From positions 1,128,001-1,192,000 of the forward strand of contig NZ_CP059450.1 in the NCBI RefSeq assembly GCF_022023855.1: a stretch of DNA of 64,000 nt. Direction: 5' to 3'. Source of the stretch: Azospirillum brasilense. Its GTDB lineage: Bacteria > Pseudomonadota > Alphaproteobacteria > Azospirillales > Azospirillaceae. Below are positions 31,717-40,698 of the stretch, piece after piece (the stretch's first letter is position 1; every line of letters starts with the position of its first letter). The notes below the pieces were generated by a model. It had not been told where the DNA came from and did no database searches. It saw nothing but the letters and a program-made list of their open reading frames with translations. The position numbers were made by a program, and so were the translations under genes.

Positions 31717-32317
31717 CGTCCCGATCATCTTCAGCGCGCCGATGGTTCGGGCGCTCCTCGACGGCCGGAAGACGCAGACGCGCCGCCTTGCCACGTCGCC
31801 GCTCGCCAAGGTGCAGCCGGGCGACCGGCTGTGGGTTCGGGAGAACACCTGGCAAAACGGCACCTGGGTGCGCACAGAGGACGAAACCGGAGAGATTGGC
31901 TCGAAGTGGGTGGGCACCAGCAGCGTCCGGATGATGGCCGATGAGACGAAGCCGGCCGGGTCCGGTAATTTCGTGTGGCGCTCCATCCCCTCCATCCACA
32001 TGCCCCGCTGGGCCAGCCGGCTCACGCTGGTGGTGGAGCAGGTGCGAGTCGAGCGGCTTCAGGACATTACCCGCGAAGACGTCTATGCCGAAGGCGCCAT
32101 CACGGACGAATGGCTCCAGTGGCGGGAGGACGCCGGAAACATCGGAATGCCGGAGGGGTCGAGCATCGAGGATGAGCGCGATGTGTTCGCCCGGCTCTGG
32201 ACCAGCCTCCACGGCGCCGACGCTTGGTCAGTTAACCCTTGGGTGGTCGCCCTGACCTTCGCCGTCCATCGCTCGAACATCGACAAGCTGGAGGCTCGGG
32301 AGGTGGCGGATGCCTGA
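31709..32317 (+). CDS. ASCH-domain-like phage protein
   Basis: 202 aa. The pattern IIFSAPMVRALLDGRKTQTRRLA, QPGDRLWVREN, and RLTLVVEQVRVERLQDITREDVYAEGA fits the ASCH fold of phage proteins, which bind RNA or modified nucleosides. It overlaps the previous gene by 8 bp. Confidence 0.75.
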   Translation: MRDVPIIFSAPMVRALLDGRKTQTRRLATSPLAKVQPGDRLWVRENTWQNGTWVRTEDETGEIGSKWVGTSSVRMMADETKPAGSGNFVWRSIPSIHMPRWASRLTLVVEQVRVERLQDITREDVYAEGAITDEWLQWREDAGNIGMPEGSSIEDERDVFARLWTSLHGADAWSVNPWVVALTFAVHRSNIDKLEAREVADA

Positions 32318-32375
32318 CCGCCCATGCGCCACCTGAATTCCTCAATTCAACATTCGAATGCATAGGAACTGGACG

Positions 32376-32966
32376 ATGAAGAATGGGAACGGCTTGCCGC
32401 CCTACAACGACGTCGTGATCCGGAATCGCGACGAAATGCTGAACATGACCGACATGTGGAAGGCAGCAGGCTCGCCGGACGGACGAGCGCCTGGCGATTG
32501 GCGCGCTCTCGAAAGCACAAAGGAATTTGTCGCACATATCGAAGCAGCTTTCGTTGCCGGAAAATCCGGCATCGAAACGCGCAAAGGCGGAGGTGGCCGT
32601 GGCGTCGGTGGTGGCGCAACCTGGGCGCACTGGCAGATCGGCATGGCCTATGCCAAGTACCTCAGCCACAAGTTCCACGCGTGGTGCAACAGCGTGGTCC
32701 GCGCGCACATGGAGGGGAAGGTCCTCGATTCCTCTCCGTCTGGCCAGCCCTTCCATCAGCGCCTCGGCGCCGTCCGCACCGGCATGCATCTCTGGGGCAA
32801 GGAGACCGGGAGGCAGCTTTGGGTCGAGATGAACCTTCCCATCGTGCCGGGCATGCGTCTTCCGCCGCGGCAGCGCGACCTGTTCAGAAAGCCGCCGGAG
32901 GAAGGTGAGAAGGGCGAAGACGATCCGGAAAAAGACGACGAAAGCGGGAATGACGGCGATGCGTGA
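32376..32966 (+). CDS. KilA-N domain protein
   Basis: 196 aa. The KilA-N pattern is clear: NDVVIRNRDEMLNMTDMWKAAGSPDGRAPGDWRALESTKEFV, then GGGTWAHWQIGMAYAKYLSHKFHAWCN near 90-115. The N-terminal domain binds DNA in phage anti-repressor and related proteins. An acidic tail of about 25 residues ends it. I chose the ATG at 32376, which follows an AGGA box at 32364; the ATG at 32358 lacks one. It may act as an antirepressor; that is inference. Confidence 0.75.
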   Translation: MKNGNGLPPYNDVVIRNRDEMLNMTDMWKAAGSPDGRAPGDWRALESTKEFVAHIEAAFVAGKSGIETRKGGGGRGVGGGATWAHWQIGMAYAKYLSHKFHAWCNSVVRAHMEGKVLDSSPSGQPFHQRLGAVRTGMHLWGKETGRQLWVEMNLPIVPGMRLPPRQRDLFRKPPEEGEKGEDDPEKDDESGNDGDA

Positions 32967-33048
32967 AGCCCAGGCCGGCGTCGCCTTCCATGCCGTGGCC
33001 CAGACGATGATGCCACGGAATAGCTTGCTGCTGTCGGTGGGGACGTAG
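32950..33048 (+). CDS. Possible small peptide, 32 aa
   Basis: An ATG at 32950 overlapping the KilA-N stop reads MTAMREAQAGVAFHAVAQ… and ends one base before the excisionase start. Only the tight spacing supports it. Confidence 0.3.
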   Translation: MTAMREAQAGVAFHAVAQTMMPRNSLLLSVGT

Positions 33049-33396
33049 ATGGATCAGCCCGAGGCCGAGCGCATCCGAGCAGATCGCGTCGCCGCAATTA
33101 CCGGTCTATCCAAACGCTCTGTGCAGTTGCTCGCCAAACAGGGCAAAATCCCCAGCGCTGCACAACTCGTCGAAGGAGGTGCTTGGACCTTCGTTGAGTC
33201 TGAAGTGCGGCGTTGGGTGAAACTTCGCGAGGATGCTACAGCATGCCTAAGCAGCCATCGGCTGCCGATGACCGGAACCTGTACCAAGTCGACGGAACTT
33301 GGTACCTCCGGGTCAAGATCGACGGCCAACCAATACGTGAAAGTCTACGAACAAAGGATCAAGCGGAAGCGGTCGCACGTCGCGACCGTCGCTTAG
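33049..33396 (+). CDS. Excisionase/MerR-like helix-turn-helix protein
   Basis: 115 aa. Residues 10-60 read RADRVAAITGLSKRSVQLLAKQGKIPSAAQLVEGGAWTFVESEVRRWV, the helix-turn-helix of HTH-17/excisionase proteins. It would favour excision by bending the attachment site. The C-terminal ~50 residues are basic and share DNA with the integrase start. The two genes overlap by 154 bp. Confidence 0.65.
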   Translation: MDQPEAERIRADRVAAITGLSKRSVQLLAKQGKIPSAAQLVEGGAWTFVESEVRRWVKLREDATACLSSHRLPMTGTCTKSTELGTSGSRSTANQYVKVYEQRIKRKRSHVATVA

Positions 33397-34343
33397 CGGA
33401 GCTACGCGGCCACCTCCACTCCTGGCCCGAGGCGGTGGGCAAATGGCTGAAGGAGTACCTGCCCGACAACGTCGACGACACGACGGCGCAGCGCTATACC
33501 GTCTCCATAGGCCAGATCGCGGCGGCCGTCGTCACCGATTCGACGGCCGGTAAGCGCGTGCCTCTGGAGGAACTGCCGGTCGAGAGAATCGCCCATAAGA
33601 CGATCGGCGAGATCGTGAACTGGTCGAAGCAGCGTCGGGCCGCAACGAACGCGACCCTGCGTCGCGATCTGACGGCTCTGTCGAGCGTTCTGCATGCCTG
33701 CGTCGGCTGGGGTTGGCGCGACGACAACCCGGCCCGGACCTGGGATCGGTCGCACATCAAAGAGCGGAGGGAGCCCATCACCTTGCCGACCGCGGCCGAG
33801 ATTGAGCGGTACTGCGCCAACGTGAAGCCAATGTGGGCCGCCCTGATTCGCTTTCTCGCCACCACCGGCATGCGAGAAGCTGAAGCGGTCGGCCTTACTC
33901 GCCCGCAGATCGCCGCTGACGGGTCCAGCATCACCCTCACCAGGACGAAGGGCCGGCGCGCGCGGGTGGTTCCCTTGAGCCGTCAGGCCGGTGTCATACT
34001 GGGTGGCATACCCCGCCACATCAAATCCCAGTACGTTTTCTGGCACGACGACGGCCAGCCGTTCCGAAACGTGGCGTCCCGCCATATCCAAATCCGGAAC
34101 AGGATCAACGCAGCGGCCAAGAAAGCTGATAAGGGCTTGGAACCACTGTCATTTCGACTGCACGACCTACGGCACCTCTTCGCGGTAAATTACCTGCGCG
34201 ACGGGGGGAGCATCTACGATTTGCAGCTTATCCTCGGCCATTCATCAGTGAAGGTGACCGAGATGTACCTCGACTATGTCGACCCTGCGACCCGGCAACG
34301 GGTGATGCGTATTGGGGGAGGGGTGTCACAGAAGTTGGCATAG
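33243..34343 (+). CDS. int: Tyrosine integrase
   Basis: 366 aa starting at MPKQPSAADDRNLYQVDG. The catalytic set is visible: Arg in TTGMREAEAVGL (about 212-223), the HxxR pair in FRLHDLRHLFAVNYL (about 306-320), His in LGHSSVKVTEMYL, and the nucleophile Tyr in MYLDY. The N-terminal part is a SAM-like arm-binding and core-binding region. It ends 77 bp from the tRNA gene whose 3' end is the presumed target. Confidence 0.9.
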   Translation: MPKQPSAADDRNLYQVDGTWYLRVKIDGQPIRESLRTKDQAEAVARRDRRLAELRGHLHSWPEAVGKWLKEYLPDNVDDTTAQRYTVSIGQIAAAVVTDSTAGKRVPLEELPVERIAHKTIGEIVNWSKQRRAATNATLRRDLTALSSVLHACVGWGWRDDNPARTWDRSHIKERREPITLPTAAEIERYCANVKPMWAALIRFLATTGMREAEAVGLTRPQIAADGSSITLTRTKGRRARVVPLSRQAGVILGGIPRHIKSQYVFWHDDGQPFRNVASRHIQIRNRINAAAKKADKGLEPLSFRLHDLRHLFAVNYLRDGGSIYDLQLILGHSSVKVTEMYLDYVDPATRQRVMRIGGGVSQKLA

Positions 34344-34419
34344 CTGCAACGGTTTCACGAAGGTTGTAGCCTTCATCCTGCCCGTTGATCTATCGCTAAC
34401 TTATTGATGTGAAAGGAAG

Positions 34420-34465
34420 TGGCGGAGGGGATGGGATTCGAACCCACGATAGGGGTTTGAGCCCC
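34420..34465. other. Presumed attachment site core in the tRNA 3' end
   Basis: The integrase gene lies next to the 3' (left) end of an intact tRNA-Ser gene on the minus strand, the usual target. Recombination there would rebuild the tRNA, so a partial copy of this segment should lie at the far left end of the element. No second copy was noticed in the window, consistent with the element running past position 1. Confidence 0.6.
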
Positions 34466-34513
34466 TATAACGGTTTAGCAAACCGCCGCCTTCAGCCTCT
34501 CGGCCACCCCTCC
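34420..34513 (-). tRNA. tRNA-Ser(GCU)
   Basis: Read on the minus strand, the acceptor stem GGAGGGG pairs with CCCCTCC and ends GCCA. The loop TTGCTAA gives anticodon GCU. An extra arm (CAAACCCC/GGGG region) is present, as in class II tRNAs, with the T loop GTTCGAATC. It starts 77 bases from the integrase stop and is probably functional. Confidence 0.9.
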
Positions 34514-34710
34514 TACCGGGTCGGCGCTCTGTGGCGCCGCTGGCGTGGGTGCGTTCTAACGATCCGGATGGGGCCTGTCAACGCTTACTCACCAAAAACG
34601 TGATCAAACCGAGAAAGAACAAAATCTGTATAAAATTTTATGTACTTTTTAGAAAATCAGAGGTAGTTTACTACCAGAACGCGATAGCAATTCTTGGTCA
34701 GGGGGACGCC

Positions 34711-34944
34711 ATGAGCTTGTCACGCCGCTGCGCCGAAACGCTGATCGATCTGGTCGAGATCAAGCTGAGCTGCCTGGAGATCACCGACCGCGAAGACCTT
34801 CGGGAGAAGGAGTTGCTGTTGCGTTGCGTTCAGGAATTGAAAGCCGAGGTTCGCGGCGAGGATGGTGCCACGGCCGCATTCGCGGCGCCCAAGCGGCGCG
34901 GCCGCCGGCCCAAGCATCTGCAGCCTCAGGATTTGCACGCCTGA
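34711..34944 (+). CDS. Small hypothetical protein, 77 aa
   Basis: A helical N-terminal half (RCAETLIDLVEIKLSCLEITDREDLREKELLLRCVQEL) is followed by a basic tail (RRGRRPKHLQP) that may bind nucleic acid. It has a GGGGGAC ribosome-binding region and lies beyond the tRNA, so it is chromosomal. No name can be given. Confidence 0.5.
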   Translation: MSLSRRCAETLIDLVEIKLSCLEITDREDLREKELLLRCVQELKAEVRGEDGATAAFAAPKRRGRRPKHLQPQDLHA

Positions 34945-34963
34945 CGCAATCTCCCGGCGTTCA

Positions 34964-37090
34964 TCAGACCGGCACCACTGGCCCCGACACCGATCCCGGT
35001 CGAGACGGCAGCGCCGTTGGCGCGACGTCCTCCTGCGTGATGCGGCGGGGCAATCGCAGAGTGAAGCCCGTCCCCTGCCCGCTCACCGAGCGCACCGCCA
35101 GCGTACCACCCAGCACCCCCGTCACGGTGCTTTGCACGATGTGCAACCCGAGACCCGAACCGCCCTCGCCACGCTTGGTCGTGAAGAACGGCTCGAAAAC
35201 CTTGGCCAGATGGTCTTCTGGAATGCCGGACCCGTCGTCGGAAAAGTCGATGACGACGTGATCACCACCGTCCGGGTGGGCGGCGATCCGGATGGTCCCC
35301 CGCTGCTCCTCGCCATAAGCATGGATCAGCGCATTGATCACGAGGTTGGTCAGCACTTGACTCAGCGCGCCGGGGAAGCTGTCCATTTCCAGCCCCTCTG
35401 GGCAGTCCACTTCGACCGTCACCAGCGTGCGCTTCAGGCGGGGCCGCAGGGAGAACAGCACCTCGTCGATGTAGGTCCGCAGATCGAAGGTTCGTCGCTC
35501 GCCGGAGGTCTGGTCCACCGCCACCTGTTTGAAGCTCTGCACCAGCGCCGCCGCCCGGTTCATGTTCGACACCAGCAGGCGGGCGGCCTCCGTCACCACA
35601 TCCAGATACTCGGCCAGATTGGTTTTCTTCAGCGCGCCCGAATCGAAACGGACGCGCAGGTCGCGGGCCTGTTCGGCGATGTGGCTGGCGGCGGTGAGGC
35701 CGATGCCGATGGGCGTGTTAATCTCATGCGCGACCCCGGCGACCAGCTGGCCCAGCGAGGCCATGGCCTCCGCCTGGATCAGGCTCTCCTGGGCGGCGCG
35801 CAGGTCGGCAAGAGCGCGCTCCGCCTCGTCGCGGGCGGCCACCATGGCGGCCTCCGCCGCCTTGCGGTCATTGATGTCGTAGAGCCAGGTCAGCAGCGCT
35901 GGCTCCCCGTCCATCTCGATCTCACCCCAACTCGACAACACCCAGATGATCGTTCCGTCGGGCTTGCGGAAGCGCACCTCGGCGTCGCGGAAGGGGCCTT
36001 CCCGTTCGAAGCGGTCGATCAGAGCCTGACGGTCCGCCGGATCGGCGTACAGCCGTTCGGCGGGCATCGGCAGCAGGTCGTCGCGCGACCGGCCCAGAAT
36101 GATCTCCGACTGGGTGTTGCAGAACACCAGCAGGCCGTCGCGGCGCGTGATGTTCACGGCAATAGGGCTGGCCTCCAGGATCCGGAGCAGCCGCTCCTTG
36201 CCGGCGCGGACCTCCTCCTCCTGGCGGCGGCGCTCGGTGATGTCGGTCATGATGCCGACATAGCGCACCGCCTGCCCTGCGTCGTCGCGGATCGCCCGCC
36301 CCTGCGCTGCGATCCACATCCAGTCGCCATCGGCGCGGCGCAGCCGGTAATCGTAGGCGTAGGCCGCGGTCTCGCCACGCAGATGGGCATCGATGGTGGT
36401 CAGCACGCGCTGCCGGTCGTCGGGATGCAAACGCACGTCCCAGAAATGGGCCGGCATCTCCGGCGGCTCGGCGTAGCCCAGCATGCGCGGAAAGCTGTCG
36501 GACCACCAGCAGGTTCCCCGCGGAATATCGGTGTCCCACACCGCGGCGCCGGTGGCGTCCAGCGCCATTTCCAGGCGGTCGGCCAGATCGCGGCGAACCG
36601 CGTCGGCCTTCTTCTGTTCCGTCAGATCGTAGAACCAGCTGATGTGGCAGCGTTGCCCTTCGAAGTCGATGACAGTCGAACTCAGCGAGCCCATGCAGGT
36701 TTCGCCATCGCCGCGGCGCAGCAACACCTCCTGCCCATCGAAGAGGCCATCGGCGTAGAGCCGATCGATGGCGGCCCGGCGGTCCCGCGGGTCATGGTAG
36801 AGCGGCCACATGCCGTCGCGCTGGAGCTGCTCGCCGCTGACCTTGAAACAGGTCGCGGCGCTGGGGCTGTGGTAGAGGTTGTCGCCGTCGCGCGTGTTGA
36901 TGAGGACGCCGATGGGGGCGGTGTCCAGGATGGCCCGCAACCGCTCTTCCGTCACGACGGAAGGGGGAGCCATGTTCTCCGCCAAGGGTCTTCGCCCAAC
37001 GCGCCGCGCCGCCAGCAAGCCGGCGAGAAATCCGGCCAGGAGACCGGCGAACAGCGCGAACAGCGCCACCGTCAGCGAATCTGCAATCAT
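34964..37090 (-). CDS. Membrane-anchored PAS sensor histidine kinase
   Basis: 708 aa from MIADSLTVAL (37090), preceded by GGGAGG. One membrane helix (about 5-27) is followed by three PAS/PAC regions (LDTAPIGVLINTRDG…, LEMALDATGAAVWDTDI…, LLRILEASPIAVNITR…). The H-box LGQLVAGVAHEINTPIG has its His near 465. The ATPase has N-box NLVINALIHAYG (about 585), DDGSGIP, and GEGGSGLGLHIVQ (about 645). No receiver domain is present. It probably autophosphorylates on a cytosolic signal, with an unknown partner regulator. Confidence 0.85.
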   Translation of the reverse strand: MIADSLTVALFALFAGLLAGFLAGLLAARRVGRRPLAENMAPPSVVTEERLRAILDTAPIGVLINTRDGDNLYHSPSAATCFKVSGEQLQRDGMWPLYHDPRDRRAAIDRLYADGLFDGQEVLLRRGDGETCMGSLSSTVIDFEGQRCHISWFYDLTEQKKADAVRRDLADRLEMALDATGAAVWDTDIPRGTCWWSDSFPRMLGYAEPPEMPAHFWDVRLHPDDRQRVLTTIDAHLRGETAAYAYDYRLRRADGDWMWIAAQGRAIRDDAGQAVRYVGIMTDITERRRQEEEVRAGKERLLRILEASPIAVNITRRDGLLVFCNTQSEIILGRSRDDLLPMPAERLYADPADRQALIDRFEREGPFRDAEVRFRKPDGTIIWVLSSWGEIEMDGEPALLTWLYDINDRKAAEAAMVAARDEAERALADLRAAQESLIQAEAMASLGQLVAGVAHEINTPIGIGLTAASHIAEQARDLRVRFDSGALKKTNLAEYLDVVTEAARLLVSNMNRAAALVQSFKQVAVDQTSGERRTFDLRTYIDEVLFSLRPRLKRTLVTVEVDCPEGLEMDSFPGALSQVLTNLVINALIHAYGEEQRGTIRIAAHPDGGDHVVIDFSDDGSGIPEDHLAKVFEPFFTTKRGEGGSGLGLHIVQSTVTGVLGGTLAVRSVSGQGTGFTLRLPRRITQEDVAPTALPSRPGSVSGPVVPV

Positions 37091-37189
37091 TGGGCCTCCC
37101 GCCGGCCCCACTTGAAACCGACGGGAGAACAAAATCAACGGTTATGACGCCGCACCATGCCATGGCACGGCGTCACAACCGCTTCCCAA

Positions 37190-38641
37190 TCAGCCCTTCA
37201 GCTTGGTCATCAGGATTTCGTTGACCAGGGCCGGGTTGGCCTTGCCCTGGGTCGCCTTCATGACCTGACCGACGAAGAAGCCGAACAGCTTGTCCTTGCC
37301 CGACCGGAACTCCGCCACCTTGTCGGCGTTGGCGGCCAGCACGGCGTCGATGGACGACTCGATGGCGCCGGTGTCGGTGACCTGGCGCAGGCCCTTCTTC
37401 TCGACGATGTCGGCAGGCTTCTCACCCGTTTCGAACATCGCCTCGAACACCTCCTTGGCGATTCGGCCGGAGATGGTGTTGTCAGCGATCAGGTCGATCA
37501 GGCCACCGAGATTTTCCGCCGAGACGGGGCTCTCCTCGATCTCCTTGCCGGCCTTGTTCAGATAGCCGAACAGCTCGCCGGTGACCCAGTTGGCGGCCAG
37601 CTTCGGGTCACGCCCCTTGGCCACCGCCTCGTAGAAGTCGGCGCGGGCCTTCTCCGACACCAGCACGTTGGCGTCATAGGAAGACAGCTTGTACTCGCTG
37701 ATGAAGCGGGCCTTCTTGTCATCCGGCAGTTCCGGCAGGGTGCGCTTGATGTCCTCGACCCAGTCCGGATCCAGTTCCAGCGGCAGCAGGTCCGGATCGG
37801 GGAAGTAGCGGTAGTCGTGCGCCTCTTCCTTGGAGCGCATGGAGCGGGTCACGAACTTGGTCGTGTCCCACAGCCGCGTCTCCTGGTCGATCTTGCCGCC
37901 CTCCTCGATGATCTCGATCTGGCGGCGCGCCTCGTACTCGATCGCCTGCATCACGAAGCGGATCGAGTTGACGTTCTTGATCTCGCAACGCGTGCCGAAG
38001 GGCGCGCCCGGCTTGCGCACCGACACGTTGACGTCACAGCGCATGGAGCCTTCCTCCATGTTGCCGTCGCAGGTGCCGAGGTAGCGCAGGATGGAGCGCA
38101 GCTTGCGCACATAGGCGCCGGCCTCCTCCGCGGTGCGCATGTCCGGCTCCGACACGATCTCCATCAGCGCCACGCCCGACCGGTTCAGGTCGATGTAGGT
38201 CTTGGCGGGGTGCTGGTCGTGCAGCGACTTGCCGGCGTCCTGCTCCAGGTGCAGGCGCGTGACTCCGACCGTGCGGGAAGAGCCGTCCGGCAGATCCAGC
38301 ACGATCTCGCCCTTGCCGACGATGGGCTGCAGATACTGGCTGATCTGATAGCCCTGCGGCAGGTCGGCGTAGAAGTAGTTCTTGCGGTCGAACACCGAGT
38401 GCAGGTTGATCTGCGCCTTCAGCCCCAGGCCGGTGCGCACCGCCTGCTCGATGCAACGCTCGTTGATGACGGGCAGCATGCCGGGAAAGGCGGCGTCGAC
38501 GAAGCTGACCTGGCTGTTCGGCTCCGCGCCGAAGGCGGTGGCGGCGCCGGAGAACAGCTTGGCGTTCGAGATGACCTGGGCGTGGACCTCCAGCCCGATC
38601 ACGATTTCCCAATCGCCCGTTTCGCCCTGAATGTACGACAT
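37190..38641 (-). CDS. gatB: Aspartyl/glutamyl-tRNA(Asn/Gln) amidotransferase subunit B
   Basis: 483 aa beginning [22 protein letters not shown]. Family signatures are [20 protein letters not shown] text near 190, [13 protein letters not shown] and a C-terminal YqeY-like tail ([15 protein letters not shown]…[17 protein letters not shown]). It kinases and amidates mis-acylated tRNAs as part of GatCAB. It is third in the leftward gatC-gatA-gatB order, 21 bp from gatA. Confidence 0.95.
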   Translation of the reverse strand: MSYIQGETGDWEIVIGLEVHAQVISNAKLFSGAATAFGAEPNSQVSFVDAAFPGMLPVINERCIEQAVRTGLGLKAQINLHSVFDRKNYFYADLPQGYQISQYLQPIVGKGEIVLDLPDGSSRTVGVTRLHLEQDAGKSLHDQHPAKTYIDLNRSGVALMEIVSEPDMRTAEEAGAYVRKLRSILRYLGTCDGNMEEGSMRCDVNVSVRKPGAPFGTRCEIKNVNSIRFVMQAIEYEARRQIEIIEEGGKIDQETRLWDTTKFVTRSMRSKEEAHDYRYFPDPDLLPLELDPDWVEDIKRTLPELPDDKKARFISEYKLSSYDANVLVSEKARADFYEAVAKGRDPKLAANWVTGELFGYLNKAGKEIEESPVSAENLGGLIDLIADNTISGRIAKEVFEAMFETGEKPADIVEKKGLRQVTDTGAIESSIDAVLAANADKVAEFRSGKDKLFGFFVGQVMKATQGKANPALVNEILMTKLKG

Positions 38642-38662
38642 CGGTCTCTTCTCTCGTCCGGC

Positions 38663-40144
38663 TCAGGCCATGAACGGCGGGGTGGCGGTGACGGCGGCGG
38701 CCTTCTCGATGACCTGACCGACGCGCAGGACGGTCTCCTCATCGAAGGGCCGGCCCAGGAGCTGGAGCCCCAGCGGCAGCCCGTCCGACCCGACGCCCGC
38801 CGGAACCGACATGCCCGGCAGGCCGGCCAGCGAGGCCGGGACCGTGAACACGTCGTTCAGGTACATCTGGATCGGATCGTCCATCTTCTCGCCGATGGCG
38901 AAGGCGGTGCTCGGCGCCGTCGGCGTCAGGATGACGTCGCACTGCTTGAACGCCTCGTCGAAGTCCCACTTGATGCGCGTGCGCACCTGACGGGCCTTGT
39001 TGTAGTAGGCGTCGTAATAGCCCGCCGACAGCACGTAGGTGCCGATCAGGATGCGGCGGCGGACCTCCTTGCCGAAGCCGGCGCCGCGGGTGTTCTCGTA
39101 CATGTCCTTCAGGCTGGCGCCCTCGACCCGCAGGCCGTAGCGCAGGCCGTCGTAGCGCGCGAGGTTCGACGACGCCTCGGCCGGAGCGACGATGTAGTAG
39201 GTGGCCAGCGCGTACTTGGTGTGCGGCAGGCTGATCTCCACCGGCTCGGCGCCGGCCTGCTTCAGCCACTCGATGCCCTGGTCCCAGATCGCGGCGATCT
39301 CGGCGGGCATGCCCTCCACCCGGTATTCCTTCGGAATGCCGACCTTCAGGCCGCGGATGTCACCGGTCAGCGCGGCGCGGAAGTCCGGCACCGCCATGTC
39401 GACCGAGGTCGAGTCCTTCGGGTCGAAGCCGCACATCGAGCGCAGCATGATCGCCGCGTCCTCGACCGTGCGGGTCATCGGCCCGGCCTGGTCCAGCGAG
39501 GAGGCGAAGGCGACCACGCCCCAGCGCGAGCAGCGACCGTAGGTCGGCTTGATGCCGACGATGCCGGTGAAGGCGGCGGGCTGGCGGATCGAGCCGCCGG
39601 TGTCCGTGCCCGTGGCGCCAAGAGCGGCGCGCGCGGCCACCGCAGCGGCCGAGCCGCCCGACGAGCCGCCGGGGACGATCTGGCGCGACCAGTTGCCGAC
39701 CTCGCCCGGGCTCCACGGGCTGATCACGTTGCCGTGGTGGGAGGTGATGTTGGCCGAGCCCATGGCGAACTCGTCCAGGTTCACCTTGCCCAGCATGATG
39801 GCGCCGTCGCGCCACAGGTTGCTGGTGACGGTGGACTCATACTCCGGCTTGAAGCCGTCGAGGATGTGGCTGGCCGCGGTGGTCAGCACGCCCTTGGTGC
39901 AGAACAGGTCCTTCACCGCGATGGGCAGACCCTCCATCGGGCCGGCCTCGCCCTTGGCGCGGCGTGCGTCGGACGCCTTGGCCATGGCCAGCGCCTGTTC
40001 CGGCGTCTCGGTGATGAAGGCGTTCAGCGGGCGGATCGTCTCCACCGCCTTGACGTGGGCCTCGGTCAGCTCGACCGCGGTGAACTCCTTCTTGGCGAGG
40101 CCGTCGAGGGCCGCCGCCATGGTCAGATGCGTAAGTCCCGTCAT
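38663..40144 (-). CDS. gatA: Aspartyl/glutamyl-tRNA(Asn/Gln) amidotransferase subunit A
   Basis: 493 aa. The amidase signature holds the Ser-cisSer-Lys triad: Lys78 in [10 protein letters not shown], cis-Ser in GGSSGGS (161-162), and Ser185 in [11 protein letters not shown]. It releases ammonia from glutamine for the GatB site. Its ATG overlaps the gatC stop by two bases (TGATG); a GTG three bases upstream is an alternative. Confidence 0.95.
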   Translation of the reverse strand: MTGLTHLTMAAALDGLAKKEFTAVELTEAHVKAVETIRPLNAFITETPEQALAMAKASDARRAKGEAGPMEGLPIAVKDLFCTKGVLTTAASHILDGFKPEYESTVTSNLWRDGAIMLGKVNLDEFAMGSANITSHHGNVISPWSPGEVGNWSRQIVPGGSSGGSAAAVAARAALGATGTDTGGSIRQPAAFTGIVGIKPTYGRCSRWGVVAFASSLDQAGPMTRTVEDAAIMLRSMCGFDPKDSTSVDMAVPDFRAALTGDIRGLKVGIPKEYRVEGMPAEIAAIWDQGIEWLKQAGAEPVEISLPHTKYALATYYIVAPAEASSNLARYDGLRYGLRVEGASLKDMYENTRGAGFGKEVRRRILIGTYVLSAGYYDAYYNKARQVRTRIKWDFDEAFKQCDVILTPTAPSTAFAIGEKMDDPIQMYLNDVFTVPASLAGLPGMSVPAGVGSDGLPLGLQLLGRPFDEETVLRVGQVIEKAAAVTATPPFMA

Positions 40145-40431
40145 CACTCGACCACCTTCGGAACGACGTAGAAGCCTTCGGCCGTCTCCGGGCCGTTGGA
40201 GAGGACGGCGTCGCGGTAACCGCCATCGGTCACCTCGTCCTTGCGGCGGCGCAGGGTTTGCGCGGCCACGCTGGTCATCGGCGGCACGTCCTGCGTGTCG
40301 ACCTCGCCCAACTGTTCGACGAAGGTCAGGATTTGGCTCAGCTCACCCGCCAGGTGATCCAGTTCATCGTCCGGCACCTTGATGCGGGCCAGATGCGCGA
40401 TCTTGGCCACGGTGGCCTTGTCGAGCGACAT
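40144..40431 (-). CDS. gatC: Aspartyl/glutamyl-tRNA(Asn/Gln) amidotransferase subunit C
   Basis: 95 aa starting at [19 protein letters not shown]. The family signature [21 protein letters not shown] is present, with the C-terminal strand near RKDEVTDG. GatC stabilises the GatA-GatB complex. It is first in the operon; the promoter lies in 40432-40698, shared with a divergent chemotaxis gene. Confidence 0.95.
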   Translation of the reverse strand: MSLDKATVAKIAHLARIKVPDDELDHLAGELSQILTFVEQLGEVDTQDVPPMTSVAAQTLRRRKDEVTDGGYRDAVLSNGPETAEGFYVVPKVVE

Positions 40432-40698
40432 GCCTTCCACTCTCTTCCGAAACGTCTGGAAAAACGGCTTGGAAGCTATCACCCGAATTCTATTACCGCA
40501 ATGATTCAGGGATATCCCTTCCATCGGCGGCTCAGCCCAGGACAAGCGGCGGGAAGGCACCGCGAGGAGGACGCGCGGCAAAAGGTTTCCGGAACCGACG
40601 CCGCATGGTGCGGGGGCGGGTTCCCTGTTAGATTGTCCAACATACGAAACGAACTCGCGCCGAAGCCACCCCATCGCACCCAACCCGGCAGGCTCTCG

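Larger units (their letters stand above)
1..34465. mobile_element. Integrated temperate-phage-like element, right part
   Basis: The stretch holds phage-type genes only: integrase, excisionase, repressor-like HTH genes, RecT, RusA-like resolvase, DUF1376, DUF5131, KilA-N and many short overlapping orphan genes. It stops at the 3' end of a tRNA-Ser gene on the right. Three transcription blocks are visible: rightward 1-3544, leftward 3596-16350 and rightward 16516-34343. No terminase, capsid, portal or tail gene is present, so the virion genes, if any, must lie left of position 1. A defective prophage or an integrative plasmid-like element cannot be excluded. The right boundary is well supported by the integrase-tRNA arrangement; the left boundary is not in the window. 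Confidence 0.85.

Noticed and set aside
32358..32375. Alternative KilA-N start at 32358
   Set aside because: It has no ribosome-binding site, while the start at 32376 follows AGGA at a suitable distance.
1..34420. CRISPR array or cas genes
   Set aside because: No regularly spaced direct repeats were seen. The Cas4-like nuclease is embedded in a RecT cassette.
34862..37147. Long plus-strand frame antisense to the PAS kinase
   Set aside because: It is the mirror of a well-supported kinase; the translation is low-complexity and resembles no protein.
37157..40171. Long plus-strand frame antisense to gatB and gatA
   Set aside because: It mirrors two highly conserved genes on the other strand. 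Long antisense frames are typical of GC-rich DNA, and it has no recognisable motifs.
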